Assembly: GCA_905215345.1 (NCBI GenBank)
Contig: CAJMPR010000033.1
Location: forward strand, 1 to 27,841
Reading direction: 5' to 3'
Origin: an uncultured bacterium
Lineage (GTDB): Bacteria > Bacteroidota > Bacteroidia > Bacteroidales > Bacteroidaceae
DNA length: 27,841 bases
How positions within the stretch are numbered: the stretch's first letter is position 1; every line of letters starts with the position of its first letter. The translations under genes and the position numbers were made by a program. Below the pieces are notes generated by a model. It did no database searches. It saw only the letters and a program-made list of their open reading frames with translations, and was not told where the DNA came from. Of this stretch, positions 15,054 to 23,690 are shown piece by piece.

Positions 15054-16547
15054 TTAATAAGAGCGTGCGAATATCACACGGCAAGCAGACGGTTTTCCGG
15101 TAACCATACATTTACCCGGTTCTTTATCGCCCGGTACAAAAGATTCGAACGGAATACAACGGATAGTAGCTTTCGTTTCTTCCTTAATCTTCTCTTCCGT
15201 TTCGGTTGTTCCATCCCAATGAGCAAGAATAAATCCTCCTTCTTCTATCTTTTCCTTGAATTCATCGTAGCTATCCACACTCGTGATACGGTTGTTACGA
15301 TAAGTCAGGGCTTTCTGATAGATATTTTCCTGCATTTCTTCGAGCAAGTCTCTCACATATTCTTCTATGCCGTCGCAAGAGCGGGTTTCTTTCTCCAACG
15401 TATCACGACGCATCACTTCCATCGTATTGTTCTCCAAGTCACGGCCACCCATTACCAAGCGAACGGGCACACCCTTCACTTCATAATCGGCAAACTTGAA
15501 GCCCGGACGCTTGTTATCTGCATTGTCATACTTCACTGAGATACCCATAGACTTGAGTTTGGCAACAATACCTGCCACCTTCTCGTCAATCTGCGCCAAC
15601 ATTTCGGCATTCTTATAGATAGGTACGATAACCACCTGTATCGGAGCCAAGTGCGGCGGCAATACCAGACCGTTATCATCAGAATGTGTCATAATGAGCG
15701 CACCCATCAAACGGGTAGATACTCCCCAAGAGGTAGCCCACACATATTCCATCTTATTCTCCTTATTAACAAACTGCACATCGAATGCCTTTGCGAAGTT
15801 CTGCCCCAGGAAGTGGGAAGTACCACTCTGCAAAGCCTTGCCGTCCTGCATCATAGCCTCGATAGTATAGGTATTGAGCGCACCGGCAAAACGTTCGTTA
15901 GCCGATTTCACACCTTTCACCACAGGAACCGCCATATATTTCTCGGCAAACTCGCCGTACACATTCAACATTCTTACGGCTTCTTCTTCAGCTTCCTCAC
16001 GGGTAGCATGTGCCGTATGTCCTTCCTGCCACAGGAACTCTGCCGTGCGTAGGAACAGACGGGTACGCATTTCCCAACGGAATACATTAGCCCACTGGTT
16101 GCACAAGATAGGCAGATCGCGGTAAGAATTAATCCAGTTCTTATAAGTATTCCAGATAATCGTTTCAGAGGTCGGACGGATAATCAACTCCTCTTCCAAC
16201 TTTGCAGCAGGGTCTACCACTACACCACCACCATTCGGATCGTTCTTCAAACGATAGTGTGTTACTACGGCACATTCTTTGGCAAAGCCTTCCACATGCT
16301 CCGCTTCACGGCTCAGGAATGATTTCGGAATAAGTAAGGGGAAATAAGCGTTCACATGTCCTGTTTCCTTGAACATATCGTCCAACTGACGTTGCATCTT
16401 CTCCCAAATCGCGTATCCGTAAGGCTTGATAACCATACAACCACGCACAGCCGACTGTTCTGCCAAATCGGCCTTTACCACCAACTCGTTGTACCATTGA
16501 GAATAGTTCTCACTACGTTTGGTAAGGTCTTTCAATTCTACTGCCAT
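15054..16547 (-). CDS. proS: Prolyl-tRNA synthetase, short archaeal/eukaryote-type
   Basis: This 497-aa class II synthetase charges tRNA-Pro. Visible motifs include G-C-M-V-I-K-P-Y-G-Y, I-R-P-T-S-E-T (about residue 122), W-A-N-V-F-R-W-E-M-R-T-R (motif 2), T-A-E-F-L-W-Q-E-G-H-T-A and the anticodon-binding region (V-V-I-V-P-I-Y). The C-terminal zinc-like extension has C-M-V-T-G-K-P-S and ends R-S-Y. Absence of the bacterial editing insertion and the length of about 500 aa match the ProRS type used by Bacteroidetes. It is probably monocistronic, with a promoter box upstream and a repeat-rich terminator downstream. Confidence 0.95.
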   Translation of the reverse strand: MAVELKDLTKRSENYSQWYNELVVKADLAEQSAVRGCMVIKPYGYAIWEKMQRQLDDMFKETGHVNAYFPLLIPKSFLSREAEHVEGFAKECAVVTHYRLKNDPNGGGVVVDPAAKLEEELIIRPTSETIIWNTYKNWINSYRDLPILCNQWANVFRWEMRTRLFLRTAEFLWQEGHTAHATREEAEEEAVRMLNVYGEFAEKYMAVPVVKGVKSANERFAGALNTYTIEAMMQDGKALQSGTSHFLGQNFAKAFDVQFVNKENKMEYVWATSWGVSTRLMGALIMTHSDDNGLVLPPHLAPIQVVIVPIYKNAEMLAQIDEKVAGIVAKLKSMGISVKYDNADNKRPGFKFADYEVKGVPVRLVMGGRDLENNTMEVMRRDTLEKETRSCDGIEEYVRDLLEEMQENIYQKALTYRNNRITSVDSYDEFKEKIEEGGFILAHWDGTTETEEKIKEETKATIRCIPFESFVPGDKEPGKCMVTGKPSACRVIFARSY

Positions 16548-16693
16548 TCTATTTCGTATTTTAAAGTTTTCTATTAGAGTTCACTAAACGGAGTGCAAAA
16601 GTACAAATTTCTGTGCGAAAAGCGTTTATTATATAAACACTATTTTTTAGAGAGAAGAAATAGAATAAAGAATTGCCTTATTATTGAAACACA

Positions 16694-16739
16694 AAAACTC
16701 CCAATAAACGTGTATCACACTGCCTACCGGGAGTTTTCC
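16694..16739. terminator. Hairpin with T/A runs, possibly bidirectional
   Basis: AAAACTCCC (16694-16702) and GGGAGTTTT (16729-16737) are perfectly complementary. The flanking T run on the plus strand and A run on the left allow termination in either direction. It may insulate proS from the downstream orphan gene. Confidence 0.55.
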
Positions 16740-16757
16740 TTATTCAGCTCTATTGTT

Positions 16758-16813
16758 ACTCAAAATAATTTATATCCCTCCATTATACCTTTGGAGTATG
16801 AATTATTTTGAGT
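16758..16813. repeat. 13-bp perfect inverted repeat
   Basis: ACTCAAAATAATT (16758-16770) and AATTATTTTGAGT (16801-16813) surround a 30-nt centre that itself has CTCC/GGAG. It lies 60 nt beyond the stop of the deaminase-like gene and may act as a terminator or RNA stability element. Confidence 0.5.
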
Positions 16814-16872
16814 CCTTTAGTAGTTAAATGAGTATTTAACTTGCGTGTATACGCATCTTCTTTTTTTATATT

Positions 16873-17808
16873 TTAATATGACAGTCCAGGACCTAAATTT
16901 AGTATTCCTATCTCTTTAACCCACTTACTACAGTTTCTACAAGCCGGTTTTCTACGTAAAGCACCCCCTTTTTCTCCTGCTAAAAATTCTTTTCCCGCAA
17001 TACTTTTTCCGGCTTTTATCAAATTCTCTCCTGCAGCAGCTTCTGCACAAGCCCATGGAACCCAATCTTCCTGATTATCATAAGCCTTTGTCAATTCAGT
17101 AGTCAATTCATCTTCACTACCATCTTTTTTTTTGATTTTCTTACAACTTACATCTTTATAGTATTTACCGGCTAAAGTTCCACTGCGTCCTTTGCTCTCA
17201 ATAGTCATATTAGCAGGATCAATAGCCACTGCTGCCACTTTATTAGGTATACCTCTTGCATATTCTTGTAGTCCTTTTACTACCTTTCTTGCAGGTGCAG
17301 CTTCATCCCATAATCTTTTTTCTGCTTCATTTTTCAGCTTTGATTTAGCATCTTTCCTTTCTCTTTCCGCTATATCTTCTAATTCCGCTTCTCGTCCCGT
17401 TCCCAGTTTTTCTATTTTATCATTTTTATTTTTTACGGCTTTTAAAGCCCCTTTAGCCGCTTCATCAAAAGCAGCATCCCAAGAAACAAAAATATACAAC
17501 TTCTTTTTCTCCATCCATCTCCTTATCACATCTGCTATTTTAGATTCTGGCACTTTATATTTATCAGCAGCATTTATAAGCCCCAATTCCGTTTTTCTAT
17601 CAGGAATATCAAACTTCTGATTGGCCCCTATTATTAACTTTCTTTGAATCGGCCGTATGTCCAATGTCCTATTTTGATGATTCTGTAATATATCAGAAAC
17701 GGTCATCTGTTTTGTTCCCATGGTATTATGATTTATAATACGAGATATGTTTGATTTCTTTATATATTCTTGCATGACAATCCATAATTTAGAAATAATC
17801 ATCATCAA
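16873..17808 (-). CDS. Orphan protein with deaminase-fold-toxin-like C-terminus
   Basis: The frame is 311 codons; a start at codon 30 (17721, M-G-T-K-Q-M) is more likely, giving 282 aa. The C-terminal 65 residues contain W-A-C254-A-E256 and, 34 residues later, P-A-C290-R-N-C293. That is the (H/C)xE...PCxxC zinc and catalytic layout of the cytidine-deaminase-like superfamily, including YwqJ- and other toxin-type deaminases. The middle (about 110-190) is a charged helical region rich in Lys/Glu/Ala. The N-terminal R-P-I-Q-R-K-L-I-I-G recalls a motif in some contractile-injection-system cargo proteins, a weak memory-based link. No signal peptide, immunity gene or secretion gene is adjacent. Deaminase or toxin activity is inference. 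Confidence 0.6.
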   Translation of the reverse strand: MMMIISKLWIVMQEYIKKSNISRIINHNTMGTKQMTVSDILQNHQNRTLDIRPIQRKLIIGANQKFDIPDRKTELGLINAADKYKVPESKIADVIRRWMEKKKLYIFVSWDAAFDEAAKGALKAVKNKNDKIEKLGTGREAELEDIAERERKDAKSKLKNEAEKRLWDEAAPARKVVKGLQEYARGIPNKVAAVAIDPANMTIESKGRSGTLAGKYYKDVSCKKIKKKDGSEDELTTELTKAYDNQEDWVPWACAEAAAGENLIKAGKSIAGKEFLAGEKGGALRRKPACRNCSKWVKEIGILNLGPGLSY

Positions 17809-17984
17809 TTATTATGTTTAAATATAAGATTAATATGTAGAATATCAAATAAATTCTTCCAAACGACACAAAACATGTCATGAACTGTTATTTTTAACTG
17901 ATTGAATATTTTTTAAAACCTCCTTTCTTTTTTATCCAAAAGCATTTTTAATTTGTATCCGTAACCCACTAAATAAACCCAAAA

Positions 17985-18020
17985 CAGCCGAAACCGCTTT
18001 TTTCAAAGCAATTCCGGCTG
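17985..18020 (-). terminator. Terminator of the polysaccharide operon
   Basis: On the minus strand CAGCCG (18020-18015) pairs with CGGCTG (17990-17985), with an inner GCTTT/AAAGC stem, followed by TTTTG. It lies 40 nt after the last glycosyltransferase gene. Confidence 0.7.
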
Positions 18021-18060
18021 CACCTAAAAACAAAGTAACCGCTGTTACCTGTCGTTTACT

Positions 18061-19107
18061 TTACTGCTTCTTTTTACGAATGACAGTGGGCGCACCAAGT
18101 TCCTCACGCTCTATTACTTCAAGGAAGCCATTCTGTTCCAATTCAAAAAGAGCGGGATATACCCGTAACTTATCTGCACCGGAATTTTGAATAATGTCCT
18201 CCACTGAAACATTTCCGGAAAAAGAGTTTATATAAACAACTATTTTCCGGGTATCAAGAACCTTGTAATTTAAATCCCCATTGTTTTCCATAATGGACTT
18301 GAGCCTTTCCAAGCACTCCCTATTTCTTTGAACTCGTTTCTTATCAAATATCCACCCCCACTTATTGAAATATTTTATCATATTTACTATATGAACACAC
18401 AACATTTTTTTACTGACGTATGATGCAGCAGCATGCGCATGAATAATTGTCGTATCAGGATAAAACATGGTCTTGTATCTCTCATGCATACGCCGAGTCA
18501 TATCAATATCCTCAGGATACATAAAGAATCGTTCATCAAACAACCCTACATCCTTCAATGCCGAAACCCTGAAGAACATAAAACAACCGGATAAATAAGG
18601 AACATTCATTGCACAGTTATATCCGGTAAATTCCAACCTAAATTTATAGAGCCGTTTTCGGCATAGCCTTGCAGGAAGAAAGCGTTTAAACAGCAAATCT
18701 ACGGGAGTAGGAATCAACTTGCATAGATACTGAATCTCACCGGTAGGATACACCACTTTAGGCATTACCTGCCCCACATCAGGATTTTGATTCATAAATT
18801 CATGTAACTTATCTATGGAATCGGGAGTAAACAGAATGTCCGGGTTCAATATAACATGATAACGGGCATTTTTTTTCATTGCTTCCCGGATAGCTATGTT
18901 ATGACCTGCACCATACCCCAGATTCCTACCACTAAAGATATAAACAACCCTATTTGTGTCGTATCCTGCAACATAGTTCTCCAATTCCCTACTTGGAGAA
19001 TTATCTATCAAATAAAGAGTAGAGATACAGCTATTTAACATACAGCCGACAACCGTATTCAACTCTTCTCTTTTCGTCCTGTAAAGGACTACGGAAGAAG
19101 TTATCAT
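18061..19107 (-). CDS. GT2 glycosyltransferase (rhamnosyltransferase-like) with winged-helix-like tail
   Basis: Residues 1-about 265 are a GT-A, WbbL-like family 2 transferase. They show S-S-V-V-L-Y, L-I-D-N-S, N-L-G-Y-G-A-G-H-N (62-70), a metal-site-type N-P-D (88-90), L-S-G-C-F-M-F-F-R and F-D-E-R-F-F-M-Y-P-E-D-I-D (190-202). Residues about 285-340 form an added domain, V-S-V-E-D-I-I-Q-N-S-G then V-Y-P-A-L-F-E-L-E-Q-N-G-F-L. It looks like a winged-helix fold similar to the DprA C-terminal type. The 348-aa length exceeds the usual 270-300. It is the last gene of the operon. Confidence 0.82.
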   Translation of the reverse strand: MITSSVVLYRTKREELNTVVGCMLNSCISTLYLIDNSPSRELENYVAGYDTNRVVYIFSGRNLGYGAGHNIAIREAMKKNARYHVILNPDILFTPDSIDKLHEFMNQNPDVGQVMPKVVYPTGEIQYLCKLIPTPVDLLFKRFLPARLCRKRLYKFRLEFTGYNCAMNVPYLSGCFMFFRVSALKDVGLFDERFFMYPEDIDMTRRMHERYKTMFYPDTTIIHAHAAASYVSKKMLCVHIVNMIKYFNKWGWIFDKKRVQRNRECLERLKSIMENNGDLNYKVLDTRKIVVYINSFSGNVSVEDIIQNSGADKLRVYPALFELEQNGFLEVIEREELGAPTVIRKKKQ

Positions 19108-19155
19108 TTTTATTTATATTGAAATATTAGAGAAATTATATATGAGCTTATCCTT

Positions 19156-19331
19156 CTAATGAGATAAAAGATGTTTTAAGATATTTCCTACTTTAATGGT
19201 CCAAACATTCCAATTCAATTTCTCAGAATATATCTTCATACACCCTAATCTTAATCATAAAATTTATACTGGGTACCACTCCATGCAAACCTATCATTCG
19301 GATTTGAAATAGAAATAAAACCGATCTTCAT
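19156..19331 (-). pseudogene. Remnant of a GT4 glycosyltransferase with internal deletion
   Basis: After an AGGAGG-like site, an ATG at 19331 encodes M-K-I-G-F-I-S-I-S-N-P-N-D, then A-W-S-G-T-Q-Y-K, and stops at 19251. This is the typical start of a GT4/GT1 transferase. Soon after, another frame encodes S-E-K-L-N-W-N-V-W-T-I-K-V-G-N and stops at 19158-19156, resembling a C-terminus. The whole catalytic body is missing. It lies between two intact operon genes with no other content. Confidence 0.5.
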
Positions 19332-19354
19332 TTTTTCCTCCATTATTGTTACTT

Positions 19355-20245
19355 TTAAAATTTTATGCGATTTATCTTATTAGGCTCATCTATTTTCTGT
19401 CTTATATCACCTTGAGGTATATTCCATAGAGCTCTTTCAAGAAACTTAAATGGTTTCCCATTATCCGGACGTACAACAGCAAGATTATACCCTAACTTCA
19501 TTATTAATTGAGATATTTTAATTTCTCCATTACGAATCAATAGTTGCTTGTTTTTTATATTCACTCCCGGGAAATATCCATGATTTGCATTGATTACTTC
19601 TTCAAGTACATCAATGGTTGTCAACAGAAAAAAACTTTGCAAATGAGGAGTAAAATTATTTCTTACCAGAGTCTGATACATCTTTGTACAATAGGACACT
19701 CCCAACATCCCTACATCAGGATTGCTTTCCATATATTCAATATAATCGTCCAGAAAAATGTCAATAGAAGAATTCACCGAACTGTTAGACAATATAACAT
19801 ACGAATTGGGCATATCTTTTATATGATTAAAAAAGGAAGAATAACCGGAAAAGTCCAATCCGATATTGGATACATTCAGTACTCTGTTACATTTATCCTT
19901 TAAATAATTGATATCATATGGATAATCATTCAATCCGGACACAGTGACGGTTAAATCTATCTGATGCCGAGAATATTGCCGAGCGATATCAAACCGCTTT
20001 AATTGATATTCCAATCCACATTGAAAGACCTTACCATTTTTAAGCCGCTTTTCACGGGAAACAGGATACCCCGCCCATTCATGCACTTCCACATATACTT
20101 TATCAGTCAGTACAGGTTTCCTTATTCGTTTACTTCTTCTTCTATTACAAGCTAATCTGTTTTTTATATATAATATTGGGAGAAGTAATAGCTCACCCGA
20201 TAAAATTAAGTAAAAGAACAGAGTTCCCTTTGTCCCAAACATCAT
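19355..20245 (-). CDS. RgpF-like (rhamnan synthesis F-type) polysaccharide protein
   Basis: This 296-aa protein has an N-terminal membrane segment (about 9-27) with a basic stop. A domain resembling RgpF-type proteins follows: N-I-G-L-D-F-S-G-Y at 127-135, Y-V-I-L-S-N-S-S-V at 149-157, and F-T-P-H-L-Q-S-F-F-L-L at 198-208. These correspond to the N-x-G-x-D, L-x-N-D-S and H-x-Q-S-F-F motifs of that family. It overlaps the GT32-like gene by 4 nt (ATGA). A role in polysaccharide chain assembly at the cytoplasmic membrane is likely; the sugar is unknown. Confidence 0.7.
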   Translation of the reverse strand: MMFGTKGTLFFYLILSGELLLLPILYIKNRLACNRRRSKRIRKPVLTDKVYVEVHEWAGYPVSREKRLKNGKVFQCGLEYQLKRFDIARQYSRHQIDLTVTVSGLNDYPYDINYLKDKCNRVLNVSNIGLDFSGYSSFFNHIKDMPNSYVILSNSSVNSSIDIFLDDYIEYMESNPDVGMLGVSYCTKMYQTLVRNNFTPHLQSFFLLTTIDVLEEVINANHGYFPGVNIKNKQLLIRNGEIKISQLIMKLGYNLAVVRPDNGKPFKFLERALWNIPQGDIRQKIDEPNKINRIKF

Positions 20246-21012
20246 AAACGAAACTTCTTAATGCGACAACTAAAATATTTGCTCCAATACAGCATCCACA
20301 AAGTGTTTATAGGATGATTACAGAATCTTCGCAGCAATGAACTGAATCTGCTTAATAAGGACTTATTCTTTTGATACCATCCACCTTCACATAAATGAAT
20401 AGCGTAAGTCTCTTTTATAGTATGATATTCCAAATATGCATGGGCAAAAACATGAGGAGGGTATATACATATTCCTGATTTTAAGGATTGAAGACGAGGT
20501 TCCCTTATAAATCCATATTTCTTTTCGGCAATATCGGCAACTATTTCAGGAATAATAACTTGATTATAAATACCATTATCCAAAATAAATTTTCTTTCAT
20601 TGTAATGTTCCAGACAATCTTTTATCCAAGGATGTCCTTTTTCAGCTCCCAATATGGCCGCTTCTATATTACAAGTGTAGCAGTTGGAAGAAATGCAATA
20701 CTCAACAGAGGAGAAAGCGCGATTAGTGAGGAACGGCTCAAAACTCTTAAGAACAAAAACATCCGAATCTAAATATATGCCCCCATAGTTGTATAGTGCA
20801 TATAATCTGATATAATCAGATGCAAATGCCCATTTTCTACACTCCACGGCTTCTTTCACAAAGTTGTTGGAGTTTATGTCAAAGTTTTCGGATGTCCAAC
20901 AGATTATCCGGAAGTCGGGCATTGCCTTTTTCCAACTTAAAATACATTTCTGAACTAATTCAGGATACTCCTCGCCACTCAGCCAGCAAAAATGAATTAT
21001 TTTAGGTACCAT
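20242..21012 (-). CDS. GT32-like (Gly_transf_sug) capsular glycosyltransferase
   Basis: The 256-aa enzyme starts I-P/V-P-K-I-I-H-F-C-W-L-S, the usual start of GT32/OCH1-like transferases. It has S-D-Y-I-R-L-Y-A-L-Y-N-Y-G-G-I-Y-L-D82-S-D84-V, containing the metal-binding D-x-D. A short C-terminal region ends with basic residues. It overlaps the membrane polymerase-like gene by 11 nt and the RgpF-like gene by 4 nt. Confidence 0.88.
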   Translation of the reverse strand: MVPKIIHFCWLSGEEYPELVQKCILSWKKAMPDFRIICWTSENFDINSNNFVKEAVECRKWAFASDYIRLYALYNYGGIYLDSDVFVLKSFEPFLTNRAFSSVEYCISSNCYTCNIEAAILGAEKGHPWIKDCLEHYNERKFILDNGIYNQVIIPEIVADIAEKKYGFIREPRLQSLKSGICIYPPHVFAHAYLEYHTIKETYAIHLCEGGWYQKNKSLLSRFSSLLRRFCNHPINTLWMLYWSKYFSCRIKKFRL

Positions 21013-22357
21013 TAGATAATCGTTTTTTAAATTGTGGATATAATAATATTATAAATGGGATTGAAAAATTAAGCATCTGAAAGGATAACGCAAATAAGAA
21101 TAGAGACAGAAACCAATCGTTAAAAAAACTATTATTGCATTTACGAACATACTTTACAACTAAATATATAAACAATAAGAAAAGCGGTAGTCCAAATTCG
21201 GCCCATAGTTGAACAATAAAGTTAAAAGAAGGAAGAGGGAAACCACGATCATATACTAATGTCCCCATATAATCAGGAAGATAAGACTTTAGATAATAGA
21301 AGTAATTATAGATACCCACCCCTAATATCATACTTTTATCAATAGCTAAGTCGACTAAAGCATGAGTTAATCCATACCTTTCAATAGTCGACAAATCAGC
21401 TTCAACATCTGCTGTGCTTAGCAATCTATCGAATAAATTGAAGCCACCTATATTTAAATTCATCAACAACAAGAATCCTAAACTGCCTGTGGAGATTAAA
21501 ACTAATATTTTTTTCATTGAAACGCCTGAGTGTCTCATATAGGCATAAGCAGAATATGCTATAAAGAAAAGAAGTCCCGTACGAGAGATCGACAATATTA
21601 CAGACACAAAAAACAGAGTATATAAAATCAGAAAACTTTTCCTTGATATAAATTTCTGATAATAACTAAAAAACAGTCCCAGCAAACAAAAGAATAATTC
21701 ATAACAATGAGCAGCAGCCTCATTCGACAATCCGACCGGTCTTTCTCCCATATAAGACACAATTCTAAGGACATTCTCTGAATACGAGGGATTATTATGC
21801 ACAACAATAAAACCGATTGAAAGATATTGCAGGATAACGGCTATCGACGGTATAACACCGGAATATGTTAAATATTTAAGGAATGCCTTTTGGTATTCGT
21901 CATAAGATATTGATGAAGAAATATAGTTTCTGACAGGAATTATTAGTAAATAGAACAATGATTTATTCAAAGACATAATACTTCTGACACTTGGAATCAT
22001 TGGATATTCAGATGTCAATTTCAAATCATCAAATAATAATCGGCAAAAAGCAATACATATACTGATAAAAGAAAACATCAGAAATATCAGAAAAACAATA
22101 TCAATATTACTTATAGAACATCTCCACTTCCTTTGATATATTTGTTGCAAAAAAATCAATATTGATGTTATAAGAAGAGCTACTTCAAAAAAAGAGAAAG
22201 TAACTCCCAACTTAAACAAACATGTAACATTGAATTGTGCTGTAAAAATTAGAATAAATAGAATTGCTTTTACCTTCTTCTTATGGAAGAATAAAGGTAT
22301 TAACAGCAGCAAAACAAAATAGAATATATAAATTAGAATAGAAAGAATCACTGACAA
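21002..22357 (-). CDS. Wzy/O-antigen-ligase-like polytopic membrane protein
   Basis: The 451-aa protein has about 10-12 hydrophobic helices along most of its length. A larger polar loop lies about 310-385 (D-V-E-A-D-L-S-T-I-E-R-Y-G-L, then L-G-V-G-I-Y-N-Y-F-Y), the periplasmic-loop layout of Wzy polymerases and WaaL-type ligases. Sequence identity in this group is low, so polymerase and ligase cannot be separated here. It shows an S-R-T-G-L-L motif typical of the family (near 255). The gene is AT-rich relative to the flanking phage and VapE regions. Confidence 0.78.
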   Translation of the reverse strand: MSVILSILIYIFYFVLLLLIPLFFHKKKVKAILFILIFTAQFNVTCLFKLGVTFSFFEVALLITSILIFLQQIYQRKWRCSISNIDIVFLIFLMFSFISICIAFCRLLFDDLKLTSEYPMIPSVRSIMSLNKSLFYLLIIPVRNYISSSISYDEYQKAFLKYLTYSGVIPSIAVILQYLSIGFIVVHNNPSYSENVLRIVSYMGERPVGLSNEAAAHCYELFFCLLGLFFSYYQKFISRKSFLILYTLFFVSVILSISRTGLLFFIAYSAYAYMRHSGVSMKKILVLISTGSLGFLLLMNLNIGGFNLFDRLLSTADVEADLSTIERYGLTHALVDLAIDKSMILGVGIYNYFYYLKSYLPDYMGTLVYDRGFPLPSFNFIVQLWAEFGLPLFLLFIYLVVKYVRKCNNSFFNDWFLSLFLFALSFQMLNFSIPFIILLYPQFKKRLSNGT

Positions 22358-22479
22358 CAGATTAACACATTAAACAAAATGCAACTCATTTTTTTAGATT
22401 ATACCATTACTTATTGAACATCTATATCTTACTTTTCCGGAAATTTAATACTTGATATTTACTCCCTAATATACGGAGA

Positions 22480-23658
22480 TTAGTTTTTCTTTAAACCGGT
22501 TGCATTCTTCGAATCCCTCTGCCTTATATCTTTTACAAGAAAATCGTAAATTTTTTTCGCTTGCTTCACATTTTCATATTCTGCCTTGAAAGTATCCGAA
22601 ATCTTCTTTAACTGTTCTTTTGTGGGGTAATTCTCCAGCACTTCCTGTATTCTGTTTTTCAGTGCTATGAAATCTAAAGCCGGTTCATAGTAATTCAGCA
22701 TTCCCATAGTAACCTCAGGCAGAGCAGTTTCTTTGGTACAAATAACAGGAGTACCACATATAGCAGCTTCTATCGGGGTATAGCCGAATCCTTCGTGCAA
22801 CGACGGAGATATGAAAACATCAGCAGACTGATACAAACGGACAATTTCTTCATCAGACACATAGTGAGACAAATGTACAACTCTGTCTTTTATACTCGAT
22901 TTTATAATTAGAGGAACTATTTCCTCTTCCCAATAATCCGTCCTTCTTCCCACTATCACAAGTTTATGGGGGATGACATCTTTCAGTTCAATAAAGGCCT
23001 TTACCAATGTTCCCACATTTTTATATTTGCATAATGAATTTACGTACAACAAATACTTATAGTCTGATTTCAAACTACCGCTAAATACCGTTGTAGGCAA
23101 TGTTACGCCATTATGTATCACTGTAATCTTATCAGGCGAAACAAAAGAATATGTTTTCAAGATGTCTTGCTTTACAAAATTAGAAATAGCAATTATCCTA
23201 TCCGAATGTTTCAGGATAAGTGGAGTAAATAAACAAAATGCCCACCTCTGCAATCCTGACCAAGTTTTAGAACCTTGAATATCATGTATCACTTGTACTC
23301 TATGCATCTTGATTTTCCAAAAGTTTTTCACAAGAGAGCTGGGAGAAAACAAAATATCACATCCTGTACGATTCACCGTATGTTGCCACATCAAACTGTC
23401 CCGAAAGATACTCATTCGGAGTATTTTTTGCAGTTCATTACGATAGGGATATCGCTTAAAAAGGATATATTCAAATGACGGATATTCCTTTTTTATCAGT
23501 ACTTCCATATCTTCCGTTATCAACAGAAATATACGAATATCAGAGAAATCGTATTTACTCCATACTTGCAATATACGGGAAGCATATATCCAATAACTAT
23601 ATCCTTTGGCACATCCCGTCAAATCAACTAATATTCTCATGTTTTTTTTACTAATCAT
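22480..23658 (-). CDS. GT4 glycosyltransferase
   Basis: This 392-aa GT-B enzyme has the retaining GT4 signature E289-G-F-G-Y-T-P-I-E297 (EX7E). It is preceded by A-D-V-F-I-S-P-S-L-H and followed by G-T-P-V-I-C-T. Upstream, I-H-N-G-V and L-L-Y-V-N-S-L-C-K-Y-K-N match the family core. The start may be 23658 or the ATG at codon 7 (23640, M-R-I-L-V-D-L-T-G), which better fits the first beta strand. It follows the GT2 gene by 32 nt. Confidence 0.88.
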   Translation of the reverse strand: MISKKNMRILVDLTGCAKGYSYWIYASRILQVWSKYDFSDIRIFLLITEDMEVLIKKEYPSFEYILFKRYPYRNELQKILRMSIFRDSLMWQHTVNRTGCDILFSPSSLVKNFWKIKMHRVQVIHDIQGSKTWSGLQRWAFCLFTPLILKHSDRIIAISNFVKQDILKTYSFVSPDKITVIHNGVTLPTTVFSGSLKSDYKYLLYVNSLCKYKNVGTLVKAFIELKDVIPHKLVIVGRRTDYWEEEIVPLIIKSSIKDRVVHLSHYVSDEEIVRLYQSADVFISPSLHEGFGYTPIEAAICGTPVICTKETALPEVTMGMLNYYEPALDFIALKNRIQEVLENYPTKEQLKKISDTFKAEYENVKQAKKIYDFLVKDIRQRDSKNATGLKKN

Positions 23659-23690
23659 CTTTGCTATTAAAAAATAGGATTTGCATATCT

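Larger units (their letters stand above)
16548..16872. other. 325-bp intergenic region with proS promoter and two hairpins
   Basis: No supported gene; a 72-codon plus-strand frame here has no family features. It contains the proS -7 box (minus strand TACTTTTG, 16603-16596), a terminator-like hairpin (16694-16739) and a long inverted repeat (16758-16813). Confidence 0.6.

Noticed and set aside
16593..16811. 72-codon plus-strand frame upstream of proS
   Set aside because: It crosses the proS promoter and two hairpins and has no protein-family features.
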